Assembly (NCBI RefSeq): GCF_027596085.1 | Contig: NC_072450.1 | Location: 5,742,736-5,806,735 of the forward strand | Reading direction: 5' to 3' | DNA length: 64,000 bases | From: Anoplopoma fimbria | Taxonomy: Eukaryota > Chordata > Actinopteri > Perciformes > Anoplopomatidae | In this document: positions 27,311 through 40,666 of the stretch, piece by piece | Layout of the letters: every line of letters starts with the position of its first letter | Position numbering within the stretch: position 1 is the stretch's first letter | Notes under the pieces: model-generated | The model's input: the letters and a program-made list of their open reading frames with translations, nothing else | Databases searched by the model: none | Told to the model about the DNA's origin: nothing | Position numbers and translations under genes: made by a program

Positions 27311-30300
27311 TACTGCCCTCCCTGTCTGCTTAGCCATGTGGTCGATACGCACTGGTGCATGTCATTGTGTCTGGGGAAGGGAGACAAAGGTTAATGATGG
27401 GGTAAAGGGCAAAAGCTCCCTCCCCTGTGTGCAGTTTTTTTCTGTAGAATCTAACAGGAAACACACGACAGTAGAGCGAGTGTGTGCATGTGGATTTTTG
27501 TGATAAACTGTAGCTTGGACCACAATATATCTCATTAGGCAGACAATATATCTGGGTTGTTTAACCTGTTTTGTCCCCTGTCTTGGTGTTAAACTGGGAA
27601 CACAGTATACACAGCTGCAGTTTGTTACTTTTATAAAACTGAATTTTTTTTTCTTGCCCTTTTTTTTTCCTTTTTTGGATAGATACGACAGACTGGATAA
27701 GCTGCAAGATACATGAATAACATGTAACAAAGGGCCACTGAATGAATTTGAGCCCCAGTATGGATTCAGTCAGAGTATGACAATTGTAAACTAAACAGTA
27801 AAATGATGTCTTGAGTGTCTTTAATAATGTGTTTCAAAGTTTGTATGTTCCCTAGTGTGTTGCCAGATAACAATTGTGTTTTGGTTTAATGACTTCATTG
27901 AAATTAATGTGTGGGCTGCATATATTTGTGCTAATATCAGTCTACAGGGTTTAAGGGAGTTGAAGAGTTTATCATCCTACTATGGGAAGTTAGGTTTTAG
28001 TGTTGAAGGATATCCCTTGATTTTAGTTATTTTTACTTCCCAAAATAAAATAAAACATTTTCCCATAATTCTAGGGATTCCTCACCATAAATTCATTTTC
28101 CGCTGTTGTTTTCCCACTATAGTAATTGGTTTATAGGTTTCTCTTGAATTTACATTATATTTTTGAGTTGGAAAAAGCCAATAACAGTCTTCTAATCTCC
28201 TGACAGCTTTGATGGAGCTCAGGCCTCATCCCTAGTAAAGCCTTTATATTACAAAAGTTATCACGTCTTCCTGGGCTTTCCAAACTGCATATTAGCCCCT
28301 ACACACATTATCAACCCAGGGTTGACCTAAACCAAGGGTTATACGATTCACACTGCCCTTCTACAGTACTAGCCCAGGATTATATTTCCGTAATAACACG
28401 TGACTGCTATTTACATTCTAGAATTTCAAACTATTAGTAACTTTTAGGCCCGTAGTTAAGTCGATTTTCTGAGAATAACCCCATAAACTCAGTGTTAACC
28501 CTGCTCTGGAGCAGGAACAGTAAGTGTTGGGCTATAGTCGGGGTTTGCCAGCTTTGGACCGTGCCAGGTTGAAAGCTTTCTTAGCCTGGGGCTAAGCACA
28601 GTATGAGAAGCCCTTTAGAGAGTCTAATTGTACTGGTCAAGCGTTTAGAAAAGCCCTGAACATTGATTACTGTGCTGATCCTGACCGATTCTGTTGCTGT
28701 ATCCGGAGATTTTAATTATTAATGAAGTTACAACTGCTGTGTCTACAGGTATATACTTTATCAAAAGACAGAATCCTACAACACATGCAGCAAGGGAAAG
28801 ATGCAAAATTGTAGAAAAGAATGAACGAGGCAAAACTCAGCATAAATTAAAGCTTTTGCAGTTTTGGAGAAGAATGACTGTGTGCACCACTCTTTTTTTC
28901 CGTTCTCTGGAATGTTTGATGCTGAACGTGTAAAAAAGCCTAATGTTGTCAAGGAGACACATAACCTTCATAGTATTTGAGAGATTTGTCTAGGCGGAGT
29001 TTATCAGACTGAGCCTAAAAGCAGATTTCTTGTGCCAAAAGAGTGAGTTTTGGCAACCCTGGATTCTAAACAATATTTGCTGCCACAGCTGGTCTGGGAT
29101 CTGCCAACTGAAACCAGTTCCAGTTATGTTAGCAAAATAGCAATCCTTTGAGGTCAGAATATAGGTTAAAAACAGGTATGTTGAAGTGTGAAGTACAGTT
29201 TGGGCATTTAGCCCTATTAGGGACTTGCACCTTCACACAAGTTTGACTTTAGAGATAGTCATACAGCAGGTTATATAAACGCAGTGTATGGTGTTAATCA
29301 GTTGTCTGTTGTCTAGCGTCAGTTAGTCTTAGGTATGAGAAAAGCTAATTATTATATACTTAGTTGGAACCAGGCAAGCTTCTTCCGGCATCCTCAAAAA
29401 TTGGCAATTACCTTGAAAATGTCCAGGGCTTTACAAAAACTGGACTAGTATCAAAAGGGATTATCGTCTGAAGCCCATGTTGAGTTATGATGTTGAGGGC
29501 GAACAACACGAAAGCGCATCTACTAGGCTTAGTAGTAGACTTGGTAGACTAAGGAAAGATCCAAACTGGACTGTTAACGTTACTATGACAAATGTTGAAC
29601 TTGTTATGTAACTCTCAATTTAATGCTGATCAATTTTAACACATTTTTCTTATGTGCTGTTGTTTCAGGGTAAACTTTTAACTCGTAGAAAATGATATTT
29701 AGAGTTCGAGCATAGTCTCACATTTTTGGAACTTAAATTAGTCTCCATCTGTCAATGTAATAACTCCAAAACATTTGATTTTATTTCAGTGAAATTTGGC
29801 AGACATATATGCCTTGGGGTAAAAAGCAACTCATTAAAGTTTGGTGGTAATCTGGGATTACTGCCATTAGACAAACACTATATACGACTTCAGTGACAAA
29901 CACAGATAAAGACTTGATTCTAAGTCCTGAGGGGGTGTTTCAGGAGAAGAAATCAATTTAACTCAAATGTAGAAGATTTAAATGTTGTTTTTGAAAGTAA
30001 TAGCAGGTTTGGATATTGTTCAGCATCAGCCGGTGTTTTCTGCTCTGGTGCTTTTCAGTTTGATTTGTCTGTCTGTAGCCTCTTCCACGTACCAATGGCT
30101 GTTTTTCCTGCTTTAGCTCAGCAGTGCTGCTGGGATGAAACTATATAAATGATTCAGAATTTCCTATAGCTCTCAACCCAAACCCTGCCTCCTATCCCCC
30201 TTGCACAAAAAACAACTTCATAAACACACTCGCAGGCACTCATGGGCACACAACACCAGCCCAAAATAACTACATTCACAATTTAGAAGGTATTGAAGGT

Positions 30301-31176
30301 GCTCAGAGGCCTTTGTAGAAAATAAGAACTGTCCTTAAATGGAAGTGGCTTTAAAGGAAGAGTGTGCAGTAAACTTCATACAGTCACTCTGTACTTTGCT
30401 TTTAGGTTGAAGTCCTCTTCACAAATGGATGTTATTTTGTGCGAAGGGTTTCCAGAAAAGGTCATGTTTTGTTCATGGATAACAAAACGCTGTACAATGG
30501 TTCAACCAGTCTGACAACTGAAAGGGCAGAAAGAGCCAAAGATCCCTCTGAGCAACAGTTGAACGAGAATAGATCAAATTGCTGGTGATGGGTAAAGGAA
30601 ACTGGAAGTTTAGTATCAAAATGTAGATTTAAATAGGAACAAGTTCCTGTCTCAGAGCACAATAATGTCTATAACAAGCTGGAATATTATCAGGTGTATT
30701 GCTTAATCAAAGCTATTCTTAAATCATCACAATAGAAGATGAAGTCTTGTGTGGGGTTAGAACTATTTAAATTGGATCACAGAATATCAATAACATAAGA
30801 TGGACTGACAAACCACAGTTTAACCTCCTCAATATAACCACTGTGTAGACTGCAGAGGGCCGAGAGACAAACAGCTACCAAAAATATTTAGTTATTATAA
30901 TAAGGTTACTTGTTTTATGTCTTGGTTATATATATATATATTATAATTCTATATAGTACCAATTGATTTCCAATTAGCCTATACTATTACTTTTAAAGTT
31001 TTTAAGGTGGTAAATTGCTATCTTGAGTGAACACAAGTCTCCATAAAGACCTAAGTTAATTAAGTATATTATTCAATGTCACCCACATCTTACTGCTGGT
31101 CATTGCACATGAGAAATGGGGATGTGACAAAAAGATCGAAGGACCAAGCGACATCTGTTGTTAAACTTAAGATTGG
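27311..31176. other. Intergenic DNA; possible degraded repeat at 28.3-28.6 kb
   Basis: No gene is recognised. The stretch 28,310-28,610 contains repeated GGGTT/AACCC-type words (CAACCCAGGGTTGACC, GGGTTATACGATTCACACTG, TTAACCCTGCTCTGG, GGGGCTAAGCACAG) reminiscent of a fold-back-like fish repeat, but ends cannot be defined. Confidence 0.4.
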
Positions 31177-31273
<97 letters not shown>

Positions 31274-31279
31274 TGTGTC
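31177..31279 (+). repeat. GT microsatellite, about 100 bp
   Basis: This is a nearly pure GT dinucleotide array, the longest single uninterrupted dinucleotide tract in the window. Frames of Cys-Val or His-Thr on either strand are artefacts of the array. Confidence 0.95.
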
Positions 31280-31403
31280 AGAATTTCCTATCCAACAGAG
31301 GACTTCGGCACAGTTACACATTTACCAACAAGGGACTCCTTAGCTAACGGGGGACATTTTTGGTCATTTAAATTAAGTTAAAATCATATATAAGCCCTTT
31401 TAT

Positions 31404-32025
31404 ATAAACAGGCCCTATTATGCTATTTTCCCAGTGCATATCTTGATCTTAAGTTATAGTTACAACATGTTTACATGCGTTAATGCTCATAATCCTCCTT
31501 GTTTTTCTCATCCTGGCTGTCCTGCAGCACCTCTTCTCACCCTCTCTCCAAAACGCTCCATTGTAGCGTTTGCTCCTCCCTCCAGAAAGCCAAGGATGCT
31601 CTGATTGGTCAGCTAGCCCGCTCTGTTGTGATTGGTCAACGTTTCACATTTCAAAAAACTCTCACTCCAGAGCATGACAAACTAATAACAGGTCACAGCA
31701 GGGTTCAAGCCCAGGTTGCCTGGGTGAAAGACCATTGTCATAACCACTACACTATGGTGGATAAAAGCTTCAGCTTCATCTTTCTTTTTGTTGTTTGAGG
31801 GCCAAATGAGCCGGAGAGTTTTACGTGACTACCGTAACATTGTGACCTCATAATGTTACGGAAGTGAAGAAGAGAATTCAATCAGGAGCTTCTGAGGGGA
31901 AGGGTAACTCCTTATAGGCGTGGACTTCAGGTTTTACACTCTACGGACCTTTTACATGTAATAAAATATATACAACACCCTAAAGAAGAGGGAAAATGTG
32001 GAAAAGCATAATAGGGCCACTTTAA
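31404..32025. mobile_element. TTAA-type MITE, copy 2, with internal insertion
   Basis: The same element as 4975-5567: the left end reads ACAGGCCCTATTATGCT and the right end is its near complement followed by TTAA at 32,022-32,025. The left target site has decayed to ATAA. Most internal blocks align with copy 1, for example GATTGGTCAACGTTTCACAT. After CTCCAGAGC (31,664-31,672), this copy carries about 115 bp absent from copy 1, containing a tRNA-like sequence on the minus strand. It is non-autonomous. Confidence 0.75.
31690..31760 (-). pseudogene. tRNA-derived sequence (tRNA-Glu-like) inside the MITE
   Basis: Read on the minus strand, this begins CCACCATAGTGTAGTGGTTA, contains TCTTTCACCCAGGCAACC and ends with GGGCTTGAACCC. 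TAGTGTAGTGG fits the RNA polymerase III A box (TRGYNNARNNG) exactly, and GGCTTGAACCC is close to the B box. The TTTCACCCAGG block resembles the anticodon arm of tRNA-Glu(UUC). The anticodon stem has mismatches and the acceptor ends do not pair well, so it is a pseudogene or the head of a SINE, not a functional tRNA. It is absent from MITE copy 1. Confidence 0.6.
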
Positions 32026-35000
32026 GACAAATAGGGACCTGCAGGTGTGTGAGTGTTTAAGTCCAGGCTCAGGATTTCTCAGAATTTGGCTGAAGGGTTG
32101 GAGTAGGAACTTTTAACGACTCACTTTTGTGTCTGTGTATCTCACTGAGAAAAAAATAAGGAACCATTAGGAGCATATTTTGAGAGAGGGTTGTGCTGAA
32201 AGAAAGATAAAATAGAAAAAGAAAAATCAATGCGTCCTCCTATCATCCTTGCTGTTCTTCCCTTTCATCACAAGCAGTGGTGACCATTGACCTCTACAGA
32301 CTGTTCATCATGACAGAAAAGAAAGAGCGTTTCAAGGAACACTGCATCGACCTTGATTTTTCTTTCTAATTAAAAAAAAACAGATGAAACCGGCCAATTA
32401 TTGAAAATTCTTATAAATCTATCAAAATCAAATCCAAAACAATAATCAACAGTCTCATTACTGAGACTCAACACCTGTTTTTTGTAATTTCAAGATGACA
32501 ATTTCAAGGACGAGTAGTGTAAAGGGATTAAAAATCTCTTTTATACAGTTATGATTGTCTCAGTGTTACAATGGATATTTTCTGTCAACACTGTATAATG
32601 ACACAAGCACTCCAGAGCACAATACCTCAACAACAAACTCAAAATACCTGATATATTTTGGCTTAACAAAGTTGTTATGGCTTTTTAAACCATGGCTATT
32701 TTTTTAGAACTCTAAATAGTGAGTCAAATATTAACTGAGTCAGTCGCCCCAGCAGCTTCTTCAGGAAACAATTCTGAAAAGCTCTGCAGCACGTCAGGTG
32801 AAATCACAAGCATTGTCTAGAGTTCTTCTTCTTCCTTGTGTTCATTAGCGGGTCACATTTGCAAACAAACTTTAAAGATGCATACCGCCACTTATTGTGT
32901 CAAAGTGTCTAGTCTATTGTGTGGTGTGAGCAAGAGAGAATTATAAAAGCTTCACCTTATGTGAATACATTAATTAATGATAAATGTATACCTTTTAGTT
33001 GTTTGTTTTTCAAAGCAAGACAAAGTGAAGGCTACACAAAAGTTAAAAAAAGTTACAGTACAAAATACAATGACCAGTTGCTAGAATAATATTTTACTTT
33101 TTTTATACATAACTCATGTAACCGGAATAGTTGACAAATTATACTCAGGAATCATGTTTAAGCTAGTCCGTTGGTGACTTAAAATCCAGGCCTGGACAAA
33201 AACAAGATTCTGCCTTTCAAAATAAAATCAGCAAACAAGTAACAAAATGTTAAAAGATTAGACACAATACCTTGTGGGTAAAGAAATGGGCTTTGGTTAA
33301 TATCAGACACTTGTGTAGAACATTGTATTTTCATAAGGTCATATATCTGTGTATGTATAAATATATATATATATATATATCACTCACATCCTTTATTTAT
33401 GTTACATTAAAGCCCTCTCTCTTCTCTATTACAGTGATAGAATGACAGTGGGAGTTGGGTCGCTGAATGTGTTCACATGGGAGAGTGTTTACATGCTACA
33501 GTACCCTGACGGCTGTTAATAGATGTAAGCAATAGAAGGCTTTCAGACATTTTCAGCATCTCTGTGGTTGGAATACATCTGAAGAGGATGCTTTTATTCA
33601 GTGAATGCTGCCTCTAAAACTGTAAAGGATATGAGCTTTAATGAAAAGCCCCTGGAAATATAACACGGAGACTCTGACCATTTATCCAACCTTCCTTTTC
33701 TGCTGAAGATAAATAAATAAATGCAAATGACAAGGTAGTACAAAATGTAAACCATACTTTGGTGTTTCATTTTTTACCTCTTTACTTAAGATTTTCATTA
33801 AACTACCAAAACACTGGCAACAAACAAACAATGTTTCCTGTTTTATTTGGTTACTCACAGTTCCTCTTGTATCAGATCCTTCTTCTTCCTGACTTTGTGT
33901 GTTTTCCCGTCAGATTTTGTCTGCCTCGCCCTGATTAGTGTCACCTGTCCCTCGTTAGTCACCTGACCTCCTGCTCACCTGTTGCCCCCTGTAAGTCCCT
34001 CACTGTCCCTTTGTTCTTTTTCGGTTCGTTTTTGTTGCTGCATGGATTTTTTTTTTGTTTGCAATATTAACTTCCTTCCTTTGCTGCATCCATCAGTTGT
34101 AACTAAATGCATATGAAGCTCTGTAAAAGAAGAGAATATGCTTTATTTGGGAACATTATAGGCCCTTTTACAGTTTGTTTACAAAGATGACGTACAGATG
34201 TGAGCACACGCAATTTGGCAACTGACGTATGACGGAATTAACCACCAAAGATTGGGAATGCAACAAATTGACTTACAAGAATACATAGCAAGAGGCAAAA
34301 TTCATAGTGGCCACATGTATTTGATGGCAAAACCTAGTTTGTAATGTCCCATGAGTAAAGAATTACGAGCATACCAGTCACTAGTTAGTTTAAACTAGGT
34401 TGTTGTCACATGCAGGATGTTGAATACCATGACAGAGACTCAGAGTTTTGAGTTTATCAGGTCTTAAATGGGCACTACAAACATAAGTCCAGAGTCCAGT
34501 TCAAATCTAAATACAGACTCATCTTTTTTAGTATATAGGCCAAACATTTACGTAAGTTACTACGAGCAACCTCGAGCGGACGCATTGGGTTGAAAGTCGC
34601 CGGTTAACAAGATCTTCGTAACACTGCTGTTATAATATCATATCTGAAAACCAGACATGTTGAAGCTATTAATTATTTTTATTAAATGTTTAAGGCTTGC
34701 TAACTTTTCTCGATGACCGGGCAAAACGGCAATCTGTTGCCAACGTGCGCACGTGTATTTTTGAAGACTTCAGCTGTAAAAGGCTCTATTGTGTCTGGAA
34801 CTGTTATCATATCTAATTCCTTTTTAAAACCAAGCATAATTGTATGTGTTTTGAAATCTGTCTTGTGTAAAAAAAAAAAATGCAGCCTGCTTTTTGTCTT
34901 CTGAACCTTTTGGAAGAAAAAGAGAAGAGAAGTTTCTCCCTGCAGTATATATTGACAGAAGGTAACAGATGGAAGGGAGTATTGCTAGCAATTAGAGAAA

Positions 35001-38000
35001 GCTTGTATAAGATATAAGTAAGAGATGGAAAAGGTATGATTAATGGAGCTCTGGTGCTGTAATCTTCTGCGATCACCCAGTGGACATTCATGTGCAGGCA
35101 ACATGAAATAGCATGAAAATGTTGGCCCCCACGTGATTTAGAACTGTGATCACAGTGGGAAATTTAACAACAGCATTCTGTAAACAGCCATCCACCTTTT
35201 CAGCTTAGTCCTTTCTGTCACTGCATGCTTTCAACATTTTCAATTTCCATGTCTTTATATCTATTTTTAAGATGTCCTTCTAGCACACGCACACACAAAA
35301 TGATGCCAACTGAGCGATCCCCATTCACTGAAAAAGAATGTAAGATGTGATCGAATGCTTCGGAAAAATCTATTTAGTGGACCGGAAAGTACCGTTTTTT
35401 ATTTTTTCTTAATTAGTATAAATTCTTTACTAGTTTTAGTGTATTTCAACCAGAGTTGACAGAATATTGGTAGTAGATTTGAAATGCAAAATGAAGGATA
35501 TACTGTTTTCATTTAACATGCAGTGTGATGCACACCTAGCAGCATTGTGTATGTATCATCTGTACGATCCGTACGAGTATGTATTTTGTGCACATTTTGA
35601 TTCAAGTGGAAGGAAGACATGAAAAATAAAACAATTTTTTTACACTCTTTGGTACAATTGACAAAAAGGAATCTTCGATGTTTTTTTGTTTTTATAATCA
35701 ATAACTATAACAAAGCGGTGAGAAAACAATGCCACTGCAGAATGTTTCAATTGATTTGCTATTATGCTCATGCTAAGACAATGAATATGATGTATATATT
35801 GTATGCAATAATGCTAGGCAACAGAGATGAGGCTATAACAACATGTTGCAATGCAATCCTTTTGAATTGAGTCAGTTTAATATGATTGCTATGTGAAAGC
35901 TATGAAATCTCAGTTTTCAGATAAACTGATGTTATGAGTATTTTCAGAGAAACAAATTATTACAACTGATTGTACTGACCATCTCATCCCCTGGAGTTTG
36001 TATTTAGATAGTTATAATAGTTCTTCTAAAATAACCTTCATTGTGTTAATCATACTGCCACCCGCAGTCCAACAGCTCTGGCAGTGAACCAACATCGCCA
36101 CCTAGTGGACATGATTGGAAATGGTAGATATGCAGATATATCAGAAATATTATTTTCTATTCATCAGTTGATCTTTATGCCCCTAAACAAATCATCTTCA
36201 TAAATAGGCTCTCACTTGTGTGTAATGCGTGTTGTAGCCTATAATTAGAAGCATTGATGATCAATAATAATATTTTTAAAAAGTAGTCACATTACTATAA
36301 CACATACACTCACTAGCTCCTTTATTAGGTAAACATGTACATGTCTATTGGAATCCAATATAACCGCTCTCCCATTAAATCGACTTTTATTATACCTGTA
36401 ATGTTTTGCTCATATTACAATATCATAAATGTGTTATTATATGTTAAAATATAGGCTTTGGCACTGAATTCATAGTAGTTTCAAAAAGTCTGCTACCCCG
36501 CCTGTGTATATAGGAAGGACCGAGAATCCCAAACACCTTTCAATATAAAGTCTTTGACTAAGATCTCATTAATAATCTTTTTATTAGATTTACACATTTC
36601 CAACATCTTTATCAAAAACTGATTTGATTGTACAGATGTTTTACTAATAAAGTGGCCACTGACTGTAGTTACATTTGTGTTACTGTCCAACGCTGATACT
36701 ATGAATATTGATATATTCTACATACCTACATAACCTTCATCATATTCCTACATGTTCGCTTCATTCATTTTCATTTTGACTATATCTTTATAAAGCATAG
36801 GTGCAAACATTGTAAATCTGCTCGTATGCTTTTCTGTGTCTGGCCTTAATATTTGCAGCTATTTTGTTGTTGAACTGTTGCAGGAAAAGAACATTAACAA
36901 AGACTTCAAATGTTATGTAAAGGTGAAACTTGACAGTGAATTATGTATCCTTGGACGGATGATGAGAAGAGTTCCCATGATGAGTACAGCAGAGGAGGTG
37001 AAGGTCAGAGCCCTGTGAGGAGAATCCCTCCTACAAGAGCCTAATCCTATTAGCCTTGTTTGAGTCTGCTAGGCTAAACATGATTGACTAAGAGTCAACA
37101 AATCATGTAGCCATTCAAATACTTATTAACCTGGTGTGACTACATATTGTAAACATCCAGGGCTAAGCCCAGACCAAGGGGGGAGGTGGGGCATGTAATA
37201 TAAAAAATAATTAATGATCTGAACAATTAAATAAAGGTACGGAGTATTCTTGAAATACAATGCATTTCTTATAACGCTATATAACTTTCCAATCTTGTTT
37301 TTGTATTCTTCTTGTTTTCTTTTCTTTTTTTTCCAGGCACCTTCAAGGCATGAGCGGAATAACCCATAATGGCTTTCATTTAATCCTCTTAGTGATGAAC
37401 TGAGTCAAACCTTGTCTAAACTTGGCCACAACAGAGCTGATAAATGTTGGCCATGTGTGTGTTTAAGACCTCGTTCTTGTGACGCTGTCTGTGCTTTGAT
37501 GTAAGGTGTAAAAAAACTCCCTTGCTCCACCCAATGGACAAAAACAACGGTTATATGTACAGGACATGTCATGTTTCTTTTAGTAAATCCAATGTTTTAT
37601 TTTAAATAATAAGACCTTAAAGTAACGCATATTGACAGAAAAAGCATTTGTAATTAATCTAAAAGCCACAGACAAATAATTCAGTAATACATAACACTAT
37701 AATGAGCTCACCAAAATATAGAGGTGAGAAATGTTTGCATTAAATATTTTAGACCCCTACTGGGGTTTAAGTACGCGAAGTTGGCATGATTTTCTTCTGT
37801 CTTCTTGAAAATACCAGTCTTTTTGTTTAATCAACATTTAAATCAATTTGATGTTGGATAAGGCAGATCTGAAATGTATCAAAAGCAGACTGCAGATTGG
37901 CACTGGATTAAGAGAGGAGCCACCTTTATAACATTGAGTCATAATAATTGGGGTAATTGGCCATTCCAAATTTAAAATCCAAAACATTTAGTGCAATATT

Positions 38001-40493
38001 TTGTCTTCAATATGGCTCAACAACTTGAACAATTATTGTTTGGTCTCAAACTATACTGTCTTGATTGGTTATTTCTATTAACGTGCATTTATGCTTTTTC
38101 CAGCCATGACAGTGACGCTGGTATTGTTGTCCCCTTGCAAATCTGTGACTGTGACATAATGGATAAATACTGTAGCTGGAACGACCACAGAGGTGGATTT
38201 CAGTACGTTGCCATGTGTTTATATTTTGTCCGTGGCCAGATCTTTGGAAACATTGGGAAAGAGTAGCCAGCTATACACCCCCCAACCCTTTGAAACCAAG
38301 TTTGTGTTGCACTTTGGGAACACAAACAACAGCAGGAAGCTGCCCCACTACAATCCAATACTTATTTGCGAAATCACCACCAAACTTATTTTGCATGGAT
38401 AATAAGCAACAAAATGTTTATCCCTCATTGCATAATTCCAGAATATATTGTGAATATCAATTATATGAGCATGAAGAGCCACAAATACAGTATATCATCA
38501 TAAGAGACACTTTACAGGTTGTTCAAATTTTCAATGTGGATTGCAAAGTTACAGTACCCACTTACCGATGAGATATTGGCATGAAAGGAATCCATAACTA
38601 TCCATCTGGAATTATTAAACAGAAAACTGATTTTTTTTTGGTACATGCTCATCCCGATTGTCAGGGCACAACCGTCTTGTTAAACACTGCTTACCAAGAC
38701 GCTGCAACACTCTACTGCTGTACTCTAACATCTCATTATAGGTTGGGGTGATGGACAATTTTGTTAAATTTTGCAGCAACCAATAAGAAACCATCAACTA
38801 TATAAAACGTTGGGCACTCAGATTTGATTTGGATACACTGGGGTATCCTGAGGGATCTTGCCTCCCCAGCCTATCCGCAGAGTGTAGGTAATCTAATTAA
38901 AGAGATTGATATACCTATTCCAAATTAGCATGACCTAGAGCGCCTTAGCCTCTTAGTGTCTTTTGTTCCAAACAGAAAAAAACAACACTGTAAGTGATTA
39001 AGGACAGCAGAAAAATTGGACATCAGCCATGTGGCAGATAAAGTCATGGAAAGGAAGTCATGTCTGGTGTGTTTTTTTAGGGAAAAACTCTATTAAATGT
39101 AAGTAAAGAGCGCTTTTACTCATGTTGCCAACTTTTTTTTTTTTTTCAAGATAAAAGGACAAGCTTGTATACTTCATCATTTATTTAATGAGTTATGTAT
39201 AACAACATGTACTGACTGCTGCTGCAGGCTTGTCAAAGCTCAGTTTGATGTCTAATAGACAAGACTACGTCTATGAGGGAAAGTCAGAGAATCATTAATG
39301 ACATGTTTTAGAAAAGGCATTGCTTACTTTTAAAAAAACTGTAGTTCACATTGTTTTTGGTTTTAACAATGGATTATTATGGGTAACCTGAAAGAGGTCA
39401 CTAAAAATGAACCCCCCTCAATAATGGCACTGAGCTTTGCAGCTTTAAAGAGTTCTGCTCCTTTTGACTCTTGGTTCTGGTTTTCTATTCTGCAAACTCC
39501 GGTCTTGACAACCTCATTTCCAGCAACAGCAGGCATCTGTTTTTAGAGAAAGGTTTCCGATAAACCTAAACTACCTGACCAGCTCTAAAAGGCAGCCATT
39601 GAAATTTAGAAACGAACTGACAAGAAACCAACCCAGTCACTAAGAAAACATGTTGGCAATAACGTTTCTGCATGGCACAAATACATTGAATGTTTGAATT
39701 TTACATTCGGTCAAACGAGTGACACACAGAATAAGTTACGTAGTACATCAAGTGAGAAAGTCAGTTAGAGAAAGTCCTCTAAGTATGGGTTGGACGGGAT
39801 GTGATCTCGACTCACAGATCAACCTTTCACCTTGACGCTCAGAGAAAAAGCTACAACCTTCCATAAATAGGTAGCATGACAAGCCTAGAGTGGGTGGGGG
39901 TTGATGTTGACGGTGGTGATGATGATCCAGTGAACAAACACACGACTTTCACTCAGGAGACCACTGTTAGTGTCTTGTATGAAACCAAAAGTCAACTTAT
40001 TTTAAGAAGAGTAACTAGGCTATGTGGTTTCTAGAAAACCATGCCAAAAGAAAAAATTGTTGACTGGGTTGCCACAACAGCTACTATAATCCGAAAGTGT
40101 AGTTTGGACTTGAATTCATCATGTGTGCAGAAACATGACTCCAAATGAATTCTAGTGTGTTTCAGCATCTTCTGGTGCCCTGAAGTTTCCAAAGAAATCT
40201 GTGAATGCAGCTGCTGTAATCAACAACTAAACAGGACTAAGCATAATCTTTAACATATACACCTAATGTGTCCTAAAAGCAATGTGATTTCACTGACAGC
40301 AATTCACATTTATATTAACTATATAGTTGTTCTTTTTTTTTACCAGCAGTGACAAATACTGAATGCCATACCATTGGAAAGCATAAACCAGATTGGAGTA
40401 ATACTTGTCCTTCCTTCTTGTTTGGCCTAGACCCACATTTAGCTACAAAACTAATTAACTGAGAGAGAAAACCCCAACAACATAATACCGTGG
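32026..40493. other. Intergenic DNA upstream of the GCAP pair
   Basis: No gene is recognised. An AT dinucleotide tract lies at 33,358-33,380. Around 39,938-40,060 is GACTTTCACTCAGGAGACCA, a degenerate copy of the tRNA-like fragment also found at 53.8 and 57.3 kb. Frames up to 118 codons (38,215-38,571) show no family resemblance. Confidence 0.5.
39938..40060 (+). repeat. tRNA-related repeat fragment (copy 1 of 3)
   Basis: ACGACTTTCACTCAGGAGAC, then CACTGTTAGTGTC and a following 'gaaacca' block match the fragments at 53,838 and 57,266. The CTTTCACxCAGGAGACC portion resembles a tRNA anticodon arm plus variable loop. The boundaries are approximate. Confidence 0.45.
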
Positions 40494-40499
40494 TAATCC
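40494..40499 (+). promoter_or_regulatory. CRX/OTX-type site upstream of first GCAP gene
   Basis: TAATCC lies 168 bp upstream of the start codon. CRX and OTX2 bind this hexamer in vertebrate photoreceptor promoters. The match is sequence-only; such hexamers also occur by chance. Confidence 0.35.
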
Positions 40500-40666
40500 T
40501 GAAGCCACACTAATCGCCTGTCTCATAGGCAAACTGGAGCTTTGGGATCCCACGGGGTTAAAAAACACCTAAGGCTAAGAGATGGTCATTTCATGTCTGG
40601 CCACTCCAATGTGGAGCTTATACTCAGAGGGTTCCGGACTATGGACTGATGATTTACAGGCCAGCC

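Noticed and set aside
31076..31381. Cys-Val and His-Thr frames over the GT tract
   Set aside because: Dinucleotide repeat artefacts.
31690..31760. Functional tRNA gene
   Set aside because: Promoter boxes are good but the anticodon stem and acceptor ends do not pair properly, and it lies inside a mobile element.
40649..40666. Upstream in-frame ATG of the first GCAP (MIYRPA extension)
   Set aside because: It would bury the G2 myristoylation signal conserved in the family; the ATG at 40,667 fits both family length and the paralogue.
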